Origin: Bacillota bacterium
GTDB taxonomy: Bacteria; Bacillota; Dethiobacteria; DTU022; UBA8154
Assembly (NCBI GenBank): GCA_012728375.1
Contig: JAAYFF010000041.1
Location: forward strand, 39,574 to 103,573
Direction of reading: 5' to 3'
DNA length: 64,000 nucleotides
Shown here: positions 41,116 through 48,304 of the stretch, one piece after another
Numbering within the stretch: the stretch's first letter is position 1
Layout of the letters: each line of letters starts with the position of its first letter
Program-made: the position numbers and the translations under genes
The notes under the pieces: model-generated
What the model saw: the letters and a program-made list of their open reading frames with translations, nothing else
The model's database searches: none
What the model was told of the DNA's origin: nothing

Positions 41116-41151
41116 TGTTGTAACACAACAGTAACAACAATAACAACAGTA
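41091..41151. repeat. Operator-like cluster of CAACA/TGTTG elements
   Basis: CAACAA-T-TTGTTG (41091-41103) lies between the -35 and -10 boxes, and TGTTG-TAACA-CAACA (41116-41130) sits just after the -10 box. More CAACA units follow (GTAACAACAATAACAACAG). The layout is that of repressor-binding sites covering a promoter. Confidence 0.65.
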
Positions 41152-41276
41152 AGGAGGCCTCAAAAGTGAAAAAAGAAAAATGCAAGTTACTTTAATTCAG
41201 ACCTGGGAACAGGCGCAAGCACCAGCTCACAGCCGCCACCATTGCCACCGGCTAATGAGAACGCTTTAAAAGGCGT

Positions 41277-41326
41277 CTTGAGGACCTGAGAGGGAGACAA
41301 TTCCGATAAATAAAGACGAAAGGAGC
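41277..41326 (+). repeat. Duplicated leader, copy 1
   Basis: CTTGAGGACCTGAGAGGGAG, then ATTCCG, TAAAT, and GAAAGGAGC, ending at the ribosome-binding site of the 41336 gene. It matches the stretch at 41764-41824 over most of its length. Confidence 0.75.
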
Positions 41327-41335
41327 TTGTATTAA

Positions 41336-41710
41336 ATGTATGCCATAAAAAATAAAGATTATTTCCCTTACGCATTGAGTTGTTACTTTAGCAATAACAG
41401 TAGATGGCCCGCAAGGGTATTTAACAGCCCGCAGTACAAGAAGTTAGCGCAAAAAAAAGAGCAACTCAAAAAAGATTTGCTGAAGTTAATTTCGGACGAA
41501 AGGCAAACCGCGGCCGAAGCAATACTGGAGAAAATAGAAGAAACTTTGTCGTTACTTGGAGGAATCAGTAATGATGAAATTGCCCTTGAGGGCTTCAGGG
41601 CCGGCTTAGAATTAGGAGAGCTACTTTACGGCAATAAAGCGCTTGAAGCGCTATTGCATGAAAATGCCTTTGTTGAAGTTGAGGAAAAGAAAGCAGGTAA
41701 ATCATGGTAA
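41336..41710 (+). CDS. Small accessory protein of unknown function
   Basis: A 124-residue protein. Residues 1-30 are aromatic and basic (MYAIKNKDYFPYALSCYFSN), followed by helical regions (YKKLAQKKEQLKKDLLKLIS, AAEAILEKIEETLSLLGG, LEGFRAGLELGELLYG). The helical part resembles small Clostridia proteins of the DUF6809 kind found on mobile elements; this is a weak guess. GAAAGGAGC, nine bases before the ATG, belongs to the duplicated leader. It is the first full gene behind the consensus promoter at 41087. No catalytic motif is seen. Confidence 0.6.
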   Translation: MYAIKNKDYFPYALSCYFSNNSRWPARVFNSPQYKKLAQKKEQLKKDLLKLISDERQTAAEAILEKIEETLSLLGGISNDEIALEGFRAGLELGELLYGNKALEALLHENAFVEVEEKKAGKSW

Positions 41711-41763
41711 AAAGGCTATCTGGGCGATTTGGGTATCTGGCAGACAAACCGTGGCTAATGTAG

Positions 41764-41824
41764 CTTGAGAACCCGAGAGGGAGAAGAAAAACCATTCCGG
41801 CTAAATGAAATTTGAAAGGGGAGC
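41764..41824 (+). repeat. Duplicated leader, copy 2
   Basis: CTTGAGAACCCGAGAGGGAG, then ATTCCGGCTAAAT and GAAAGGGGAGC, ending at the ribosome-binding site of the 41831 gene. It is the paralogue of 41277-41326 with an 8-base insertion. Both copies follow a GGCTAATG. Confidence 0.75.
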
Positions 41825-41830
41825 GGGAAT

Positions 41831-42007
41831 ATGCGACAAGAGGCTTGCAGTGCCGAGTTGATACATAAAAGGGTAATAACTAATCAGGTAACCCTGGCCC
41901 AAAGATTACTGCAACAGCTTATTGAGGAGGCTAAGAAGAAGGATGTGGGGAAGTTTGTATGCCTTAAAATGTTTTGCTCCCAATTTGCTCCCAAAAAGCC
42001 GTTTTAG
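41831..42007 (+). CDS. Short island protein of unknown function
   Basis: A 58-codon frame after GAAAGGGGAGC: MRQEACSAELIHKRVITNQV, a helical middle (LAQRLLQQLIEEAKKKD), and a cysteine-containing end (FVCLKMFCSQFAPKKPF). The last ~12 codons fall in a CTCCCAATTTGCTCCC repeat that looks like an integration-site sequence, so the natural C-terminus may have been replaced. It uses the second copy of the duplicated leader, and so is probably coexpressed with 41336. I cannot assign a function. Confidence 0.5.
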   Translation: MRQEACSAELIHKRVITNQVTLAQRLLQQLIEEAKKKDVGKFVCLKMFCSQFAPKKPF

Positions 42008-42029
42008 CGAACTACGCTAGAAATTACAA

Positions 42030-42055
42030 AAGCCGTGGTTTCCCACGGCTTCTAT
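42030..42055 (+). terminator. Hairpin between the island and tRNA-Trp
   Basis: AAGCCGTGG/CCACGGCTT (42030-42038 and 42043-42051) is a perfect 9-bp stem with a TTTC loop and a weak T-tail. The minus strand has TTTTGTAATTT after it, so it can also end the tRNA-Trp transcript. Confidence 0.65.
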
Positions 42056-42062
42056 GTTCGTA

Positions 42063-42138
42063 TGGCAGGGGAGACAGGACTTGAACCCGCAGCCTACGGT
42101 TTTGGAGACCGCCGCTCTGCCAGTTGAGCTACTCCCCT
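42063..42138 (-). tRNA. tRNA-Trp (CCA)
   Basis: On the minus strand: acceptor AGGGGAG with CTCCCCT, anticodon loop CTCCAAA with anticodon CCA, GGTTCAAGTCC T-arm, encoded CCA at 42065-42063. Its 3' end faces the degraded island, the usual side for integration. I do not find a second copy of its 3' end in the window. Confidence 0.95.
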
Positions 42139-42320
42139 ATACGGCAATATCTTAACCGATCTACTTTTTTTTGTCAAGTAAGGGGAAAATTTTGATCGTG
42201 CCAAATTGTTACAGGATACTTCTAACGGAGAATTTCTGATAGTATCTTATGTGTAACGAAAAGCAAAAAATTAATTGTTTGTTCTTAAGAATATAAGATG
42301 CAATTTGCTCCAGTTTTTAC

Positions 42321-42349
42321 GTGACTTGCAATGCTTTTTCCTTTATAAT
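42321..42349 (+). promoter_or_regulatory. Candidate promoter of proC-proB
   Basis: GTGACT (42321-42326), 17 bases, perfect TATAAT (42344-42349), 55 bases before proC. The -35 box is weak. The rest of the 266-base gap after tRNA-Trp holds no gene I can support. Confidence 0.5.
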
Positions 42350-42404
42350 AAAATATAAAATAATATGGGGTCTTATATTTTATTTTATTTGAGGAGGACC
42401 TGGG

Positions 42405-43199
42405 GTGCTGGGAATTATCGGATGTGGAGTAATGGGAAGTGTAATTCTGGAAGGTATGCTGGAGAAAAAGATTGTTTCTCCGGGTGACCTGTTAATATTT
42501 GATAAAGATACGGCCAGAGCGGAAGTCTTGCAAGAAAAGTGGAAACTGCGGCTGGCTTTCGATGCCAGGGAGATATGCCAAAAAGCGCATCAAATTCTCT
42601 TTGCTGTGAAACCGCAAAATATTGACGAGTTGATTATGGATATTAAGGATTTATTATCGGATCAGCTTATAATTTCCATTGTTGCCGGTATTCAGATAAG
42701 TTACCTGCAAGAGAAGGCCGGTAAGCCTCTGAGAATTGTTCGTATCATGCCCAATACGCCATGCCTCGTCGGGGAAGGTATGAGCATCATCAGCAAAGGA
42801 AAGGGCGTTTCTGAACAAGAAGAGGCCTTTGTAAAAAAAATTATGGAAGGTCTTGGAAAAGTTATCTTGCTGGAAGAGAAGTTGCTTGATGCTGCAGCAG
42901 GCCTTAGCGGCTGCGGCCCTGCTTTTTATCTTTTAGTTTTGGAAGCTCTTGCCGACGGCGGAGTAGAAGCGGGGCTGAGCCGGGAAACCGCTTTGTTGTT
43001 GGCTTCTCAAACAATGCTGGGCACAGCCAAAATGGTACAGGAAACGGGAGAACATCCTGCATTACTAAAGAATAAAGTAACTTCACCGGGAGGATTAACC
43101 AGTGCCGGACTGCTTGCCCTGGAAGAAGGCGCTGTCCGGGCTTCAATGATTAAAGCAGTTGTGCAGGCTGTAAAAAGAGGCAGTTTACTTGGCAGTTAA
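42405..43199 (+). CDS. proC: Pyrroline-5-carboxylate reductase
   Basis: A 264-residue NAD(P)H-dependent enzyme for the last step of proline synthesis. The N-terminal Rossmann fold starts LGIIGCGVMGSVILEG; the C-terminal dimer domain has LSGCGPAFYLLVLEALADGGVEAGL (shortened) and the signature VTSPGGLTSAGLLALEEG. GTG start 42405 follows GAGGAGG. The motif IMPNTPCLVGEGM is also conserved. proB follows 48 bases later; proA is not in the window. Confidence 0.95.
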   Translation: MLGIIGCGVMGSVILEGMLEKKIVSPGDLLIFDKDTARAEVLQEKWKLRLAFDAREICQKAHQILFAVKPQNIDELIMDIKDLLSDQLIISIVAGIQISYLQEKAGKPLRIVRIMPNTPCLVGEGMSIISKGKGVSEQEEAFVKKIMEGLGKVILLEEKLLDAAAGLSGCGPAFYLLVLEALADGGVEAGLSRETALLLASQTMLGTAKMVQETGEHPALLKNKVTSPGGLTSAGLLALEEGAVRASMIKAVVQAVKRGSLLGS

Positions 43200-43247
43200 G
43201 ATAATTTAATCAATTTAATTTTTAAAAAAATTAAGGCAGGGTCCGCT

Positions 43248-44372
43248 TTGAACAGACCAATTAATTCCGAAATGTTACAAAAAATTGTTGTTAAAGTTGG
43301 TACCAGGCTTTTAACTTATGAAACAGGGAAGTTAAATCTGGGTATTACCGAAAAACTGGTAAGGGAAATAGCTGACCTTAAAAACCAGGGCAAAGATATG
43401 CTTTTAGTTTCGTCGGGAGCGATTGGAGCCGGGATAGGCAGGCTCGGGCTTACAAAAAAGCCGACAACAGTTCAGGAAAGGCAGGCGCTTGCCGCAATCG
43501 GCCAGGGTTTATTAATTCAAAATTATGAAAAACTTTTTGCTGAATACGGTCACATCGTCGCCCAGGTTCTGCTTACCAGAGAGGACCTGGAAAATAGAAA
43601 GCGTTATATAAATTCCCGCAATGCTTTGCTCCATTTGCTTAAATACGGGACAATCCCCATAATAAACGAAAATGATACCGTTTCAACCGAGGAAATCGAA
43701 TTTGGTGACAACGACAAACTTTCAGCGCTGGTAGCTACTCTTATCGACGCAGACCTGTTGATTATTTTAACCAGCATTGACGGTTTATATACAGGAGATC
43801 CCCGTCTTGATCCGTCAGCTAAGCGTATACCCCTGGTCACTGAAATAACTCCGGATATTAGAAGAATAGCCGGAGATACGGACGAAATGTTGGCCAAGGG
43901 AGGGATGAGCAGTAAAATTGAAGCAGCAGAGATGGTAATGAATTCCGGGATTGACATGATTATTGCTGACGGACGCCAGGAAAATATTTTAAGGCGTATT
44001 ATTCAGGGAGAGGAAGTAGGGACCTTTTTCCGCTCCAAACACGGACATCTGCGCAGCAGAAAACGCTGGATTGCTTTTGCACAAAAAATTAAAGGCGTTA
44101 TTTATGTGGACAAAGGTGCAGCAGAGGCTATTGCCTGGGAGGGAAAAAGTCTTTTGCCGATAGGTATTATTAATATTGAAGGTGACTTTTTAAGGGGAGA
44201 AACGGTCAGTATTTCGAGCCTAAGGGGAGAAGAACTGGCCCGGGGACTTGTAAACTACAGCTCTGAAGAATTGAGGCTTATTATGGGATGTAAGTCTGCT
44301 GAAGTGACGGAAGTACTCGGCTATCCTGGAGAAAAAGAAGTTGTCCACCGTGATAATCTTGTTCTTTGCTAA
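43248..44372 (+). CDS. proB: Glutamate 5-kinase
   Basis: A 374-residue kinase that makes gamma-glutamyl phosphate for proline synthesis. The amino-acid kinase domain (VVKVGTRLLTYE, VSSGAIGAGIGRLGL, PIINENDTVSTEEIEFGDND, GGMSSKIEAAEM) is followed by a C-terminal PUA domain (residues ~275-365). The TTG start fits the N-terminus; GCAGGG is the nearest weak ribosome-binding site. Proline feedback inhibition is usual for the family. In most bacteria proA follows; here a NifV-like gene follows instead. Confidence 0.95.
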   Translation: MNRPINSEMLQKIVVKVGTRLLTYETGKLNLGITEKLVREIADLKNQGKDMLLVSSGAIGAGIGRLGLTKKPTTVQERQALAAIGQGLLIQNYEKLFAEYGHIVAQVLLTREDLENRKRYINSRNALLHLLKYGTIPIINENDTVSTEEIEFGDNDKLSALVATLIDADLLIILTSIDGLYTGDPRLDPSAKRIPLVTEITPDIRRIAGDTDEMLAKGGMSSKIEAAEMVMNSGIDMIIADGRQENILRRIIQGEEVGTFFRSKHGHLRSRKRWIAFAQKIKGVIYVDKGAAEAIAWEGKSLLPIGIINIEGDFLRGETVSISSLRGEELARGLVNYSSEELRLIMGCKSAEVTEVLGYPGEKEVVHRDNLVLC

Positions 44373-44456
44373 CTTTTTGTAAGCTGGTGACGATTAACTA
44401 GAACAATTCAAGAAAGGAGGTTTGTCCCTGCTTTACTTGCAGGCAGGGGGAAGATA

Positions 44457-45632
44457 ATGACGATACGTTTTACCCAGGGACTGGAGAGAAATGACATTAT
44501 CATTGTTGATACAACTTTGCGGGATGGAGAACAAACCGCGGGAGTTGTTTTTTCAAACCAGGAAAAAATCCGCATTGCCAAATTACTAGATGAGATCGGT
44601 ATACATCAGTTGGAAGTAGGGGTTCCGGTGATGGGAGGAAATGAAAAGGCAGCCATTAAAAAAATAGCTTCCATGAATCTTAAATGCAGCCTTATGGCCT
44701 GGAACAGGGCAAATATTGACGATATAAAGCATTCTTTGGATTGTGGAGTTGATGCGCTGGCTATCTCTATTTCCACATCGGATATTCATATTAAGCACAA
44801 GTTGAACAGTACCAGGGAACAGGTTTTGGAACAGATGGTGGCTGCTACTGAATTTGCGAAAGAACACGGGGTATATATCTCAGTAAATGCCGAAGATGCT
44901 TCACGTACGGATTTTGATTATCTTGTCCAGTTTACACTGGCCGCCAAAAAGGCCGGTGCCGACAGGTTGCGCTATTGTGACACCATTGGCATATTGGAGC
45001 CGTTTCAAACTTTTGATATTGTGTCCCGCTTAATAAAAGAGACGGGAATGGAAATTGAAATGCATACTCATAATGATTTTGGTATGGCCACGGCAAATGC
45101 TCTTGCCGGGGTAAAAGCAGGCGCGCGTTTCGTCGGAGTCACGGTAAACGGTTTGGGAGAAAGGGCCGGCAATGCCGCGCTTGAGGAAGTGGTTATGGCT
45201 TTAAAAATTCTTTACCATAAGGATCAGCATATCCAAACCCGAATGTTTCGTGAGCTCTCGGAATATGTGGCAGGCGCTTCGGGAAGAAAATTGCCGCCGG
45301 GTAAATCCATTGTCGGGGATAATATGTTCCGCCATGAATCCGGAATTCACGCCGACGGGGTCATTAAATTTCCCGGAACCTATGAAGTGTTCAGCCCCGA
45401 AGATGTGGGCCTGGAAAGACAAATTGTCATTGGGAAACATTCCGGTTCAAAGGCCGTAATGCTTAAATTTAGGGAGTACGGAATCAGTTTAACTGAGGAG
45501 GAAGCATCGGAAATGCTTCCAAAGATAAGGCGTTCAACAGTGCAAATGAAAAGGCCTCTTTTTGACAAGGAATTGGTTTATATATATGAAGACTATATGC
45601 AAAAGAAATATGGAGGGGAATTTCAGGTTTAA
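44457..45632 (+). CDS. nifV: Homocitrate synthase (NifV-like)
   Basis: A 391-residue Claisen-type synthase of the 2-isopropylmalate/homocitrate group that lacks the C-terminal regulatory domain, so NifV- or citramalate-like. The DRE-TIM motif VDTTLRDGEQTAGVVF, the metal HTHNDFGMATANAL and NGLGERAGNAALEEV are present. NifV condenses acetyl-CoA and 2-oxoglutarate to homocitrate for nitrogenase cofactor or lysine-like routes. No nif gene is nearby. A hairpin (CCCTGC/GCAGGG) lies between the strong AAAGGAGG at 44413 and the ATG, with GGGGGAAG just before the ATG serving as a second ribosome-binding site. Confidence 0.85.
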   Translation: MTIRFTQGLERNDIIIVDTTLRDGEQTAGVVFSNQEKIRIAKLLDEIGIHQLEVGVPVMGGNEKAAIKKIASMNLKCSLMAWNRANIDDIKHSLDCGVDALAISISTSDIHIKHKLNSTREQVLEQMVAATEFAKEHGVYISVNAEDASRTDFDYLVQFTLAAKKAGADRLRYCDTIGILEPFQTFDIVSRLIKETGMEIEMHTHNDFGMATANALAGVKAGARFVGVTVNGLGERAGNAALEEVVMALKILYHKDQHIQTRMFRELSEYVAGASGRKLPPGKSIVGDNMFRHESGIHADGVIKFPGTYEVFSPEDVGLERQIVIGKHSGSKAVMLKFREYGISLTEEEASEMLPKIRRSTVQMKRPLFDKELVYIYEDYMQKKYGGEFQV

Positions 45633-45764
45633 GTATAGAAGAACTGCTATCTGTCCGGGGAAATTGCTTCGTTGAAGGATATTCTTTTATAAAGAAGGGA
45701 AAACTTATGTAATGGAAAAATTTTTTCCTTTTAATGATAAATGTACACAGAGGTGTAAAAAGAA

Positions 45765-46082
45765 ATGTTGGATTACCTGATTTCCCTTGGGTGGGGGACT
45801 TTTTCCTTAACACGGGAAAAAGCGGAAAAGGTTGTTGAATATTTAATAAAAAAGGGAGAGATAGGAAGGGAAGACGCCCGGAAAGCAATTAAAGAACTGG
45901 TGGAAAGAGGAGAGGAAGAAAGGGCAAAATTTAAAGAATATCTGAATGGTGAATTTTCACGTCTGCTCCAAAAGAGAAATTTGGTGACCAAGACAGAATT
46001 TTGCGAGCTGGAGGAAAGAGTAAGATTCCTGGAAGAATCATTGAAAAAGAATGAACAGAACGAGGGTCAAGAAGGCTTGTGA
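45765..46082 (+). CDS. Phasin/PhaF-like coiled-coil protein
   Basis: A 105-residue protein. A short hydrophobic start (MLDYLISLGWGTFSLT) is followed by KAEKVVEYLIKKGEIGREDA and charged helices that end in a coiled coil (ELEERVRFLEESLKKNEQ). This is the poly-hydroxyalkanoate synthesis regulator/phasin-like family common in Firmicutes. In many Clostridia this gene precedes a UbiB/AarF kinase, as here; a link of both to lipid or isoprenoid handling is likely but unproved. The ATG lacks a strong ribosome-binding site. The last codons lie within the following terminator. Confidence 0.75.
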   Translation: MLDYLISLGWGTFSLTREKAEKVVEYLIKKGEIGREDARKAIKELVERGEEERAKFKEYLNGEFSRLLQKRNLVTKTEFCELEERVRFLEESLKKNEQNEGQEGL

Positions 46083-46108
46083 GCACTTCACAGGCCTTCT
46101 TGACCTTT
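46065..46108 (+). terminator. Terminator or attenuator between the phasin-like gene and ubiB
   Basis: GGTCAAGAAGGC (46065-46076) pairs with GCCTTCTTGACC (46094-46105), with further partial pairing TGTGA/TCACA inside; the stem covers the stop codon of the phasin gene. The T-tail is short, so some read-through to ubiB is likely. Confidence 0.65.
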
Positions 46109-46142
46109 GAACAAGCCGGCTTAAACGGAGTGAAAAGCAAAA

Positions 46143-47795
46143 TTGCTGAGAAAAGGCCGCCTCAAGAGGTTCCGGAAAATTATAAATACAATGGCCAAGT
46201 ATGGTTTTGGTCAGTTAATACATGACCTGGGCATTGAGGAGCTTGCCCGTTACCCTTTGTACCGAAAACACACCAAAGGTTCTCATTTGTCCAAGGCGCA
46301 GAGGTTTAGGATGGCAATGGAGGAACTCGGCCCAACCTTCATTAAATTCGGCCAGCTTTTAAGTACGCGTACCGGTATTCTTCCGGAGGATTATCTTATT
46401 GAATTGCGCCGCCTTCAGGATAATGCCCAGCCGTTTTCGGGCAATCAAGCGAGAAAAATTATTGAAAAAGAGTTGAATTTGCCCCTGGACTCTCTTTTTG
46501 AGTCTTTTGATGAAACGCCACTGGCCGCAGCCTCCATCGGGCAGGTTCACAAGGCTGTGTTGCCCGGGGGAAAAAAGGTTGCGGTTAAAGTCCAGCGGCC
46601 CAACATTATGAAAACGATTGAACAAGATTTGGAAATTTTAGAGGAAATAGCGAACCTTTTGGACAAGTATACTACAGCAGGAAGGCTTTATAATTTTACC
46701 GGCATTGTGTCGGAATTTAAACGTATTACCTTAAGGGAACTCAATTATCAAAGGGAAGCACGTAATGCCGAGCGGTTATACAATAGTTTTCTGCACGATA
46801 ATAGTATTTTAATTCCTGCGATTTATTGGAACTATACAACTCCGAGAGTTTTGACGATGGAATATATGCAGGGAATAACATTAAATAATAAAGAAGCTTT
46901 AAACAGAGGAAATTTTAACAAACGGATAATAGTGGAGAAACTTTCCAGGGCATACTTAAAGCAAATTCTGACGGACGGTTTTTTCCACGGTGACCCACAC
47001 CCCGGCAATATCGGTGTTTTACAGGGAGAAAAAATTTATTTTCTAGATTTTGGAGTTGTGGGTTCGCTTACCGACGGACAACGGCAAACAATCGGACATT
47101 TATTAATGGGTTTTATAACAGGCAATAGCGGGCAGGTTTTATCTTCTATCATTAAACTGGGGATAGTCTCTGACGAGACCGACAAAAATGAATTAAAGCA
47201 AGAGTTGGAACGGTTACAAGAAAAATATTATAACTGTCCCCTGAAAGAGATTCAAATTGGAAAGTTGTTGTATGAGCTTATGGAGATATCATACAAACAA
47301 CAGATGCATTTTCCTGCAGAACTTACCATTCTGGCTAAGACATTTTTTACACTGGAAGGGCTCATTTCAGAATTGGAACCTGATTTTAGCGTTGCTGAAA
47401 TATTGCAACCTTTTGGAGAAGAATTCTTGCGGGATAAATTTTCCAGAAAAAGAATTACGGCAAGTTTTTTTAATTATCTGCTCAATTTTAAACACTTACT
47501 TGAAATTTTCCCGGAATATCTTGGCGCTATTTTGGAGAAGGGAGCTTCTAACAGTGTAAAAATTAAAATTGAAGTCATTGAGATCGAGAAAGTATTGCAC
47601 AGGTTTAACAACATGATTAACCGTCTGTCTTTTAGCATTGTGCTGGCCAGTATTATCGTTGGACTTTGTTTTCTGGTAAGGTCTGCGGAATACAGCTTTT
47701 TCAGGGCTTTTCCCATCGCTGAGATAGGTCTTATACTGGCTGCTGCCATGGGTTTCTGGTGGTTATGGGCCATAGTGCGTTCCGGAAGGCTCTAA
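46143..47795 (+). CDS. ubiB: UbiB/AarF (ABC1/ADCK) family kinase-like protein
   Basis: A 550-residue ABC1 atypical kinase. FIKFGQLLSTRTGILPEDYL (the KxGQ region), AAASIGQVHKA with the A-rich loop, VKVQRPNI, DGFFHGDPHPGNIGVL and YFLDFGVVG are the conserved motifs, and two C-terminal membrane helices lie at about residues 500-545. In proteobacteria UbiB supports ubiquinone synthesis; in Firmicutes its role is open, possibly isoprenoid or quinone handling. TTG 46143 is ten bases after GGAGTG. It probably forms a unit with the phasin-like gene. Confidence 0.9.
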   Translation: MLRKGRLKRFRKIINTMAKYGFGQLIHDLGIEELARYPLYRKHTKGSHLSKAQRFRMAMEELGPTFIKFGQLLSTRTGILPEDYLIELRRLQDNAQPFSGNQARKIIEKELNLPLDSLFESFDETPLAAASIGQVHKAVLPGGKKVAVKVQRPNIMKTIEQDLEILEEIANLLDKYTTAGRLYNFTGIVSEFKRITLRELNYQREARNAERLYNSFLHDNSILIPAIYWNYTTPRVLTMEYMQGITLNNKEALNRGNFNKRIIVEKLSRAYLKQILTDGFFHGDPHPGNIGVLQGEKIYFLDFGVVGSLTDGQRQTIGHLLMGFITGNSGQVLSSIIKLGIVSDETDKNELKQELERLQEKYYNCPLKEIQIGKLLYELMEISYKQQMHFPAELTILAKTFFTLEGLISELEPDFSVAEILQPFGEEFLRDKFSRKRITASFFNYLLNFKHLLEIFPEYLGAILEKGASNSVKIKIEVIEIEKVLHRFNNMINRLSFSIVLASIIVGLCFLVRSAEYSFFRAFPIAEIGLILAAAMGFWWLWAIVRSGRL

Positions 47796-47821
47796 TAATT
47801 TCTTTATAAAGGAGTGAGCTT

Positions 47822-48274
47822 GTGCCCTGGTTAATTTTTGCTGTTCTGGTTTGGATAATTGTCCTTTTTATTGTGCGTATTAAAGAACTGGGAAGGCTTT
47901 GGAGTGCAGGATTTTGGTCTATTATCGTTAGTTATTATCTTAATACATTATTAACCGGTAAGGGATTCTACCAGTTTCAGGAAACATTTCTTACATATCA
48001 TGGCATACCCTTTCTTTATCTGGCAGCCCTTGGAGGGATTGCCATTATCATCATGCGCTTTTTGCCCCAAGAAAAATTTTGGCAGCTTCCCTATCTTATT
48101 CTATTCAGCGCCGGTTTAACAGGGTTGGATTTCTTTGCTCAGAGCCGGAATTACCTTCTTTTTCTGCAGTGGTCCTTGCTGGATAATTTTCTTTTTAAAG
48201 TATTCACCATAATAACTATTGTCTGGTTGAGCAATCTAACAATCAAACAGCAAGAAAGAAGGTATTATTTTTAA
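47822..48274 (+). CDS. CBO0543-family membrane protein
   Basis: A 150-residue hydrophobic protein with four or five membrane segments and charged loops (RIKELGRLW near residue 20, RFLPQEKFW near 80). The layout and length suit the CBO0543 family of spore-forming Firmicutes, which has no known function. GTG 47822 follows AAAGGAGTG. It is 26 bases after ubiB, so it may be cotranscribed. I am moderately sure of the family and have no basis for a function. Confidence 0.65.
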   Translation: MPWLIFAVLVWIIVLFIVRIKELGRLWSAGFWSIIVSYYLNTLLTGKGFYQFQETFLTYHGIPFLYLAALGGIAIIIMRFLPQEKFWQLPYLILFSAGLTGLDFFAQSRNYLLFLQWSLLDNFLFKVFTIITIVWLSNLTIKQQERRYYF

Positions 48275-48304
48275 TTTAAGTTTCAAGTTCCAGGAGGCTT
48301 TAAG

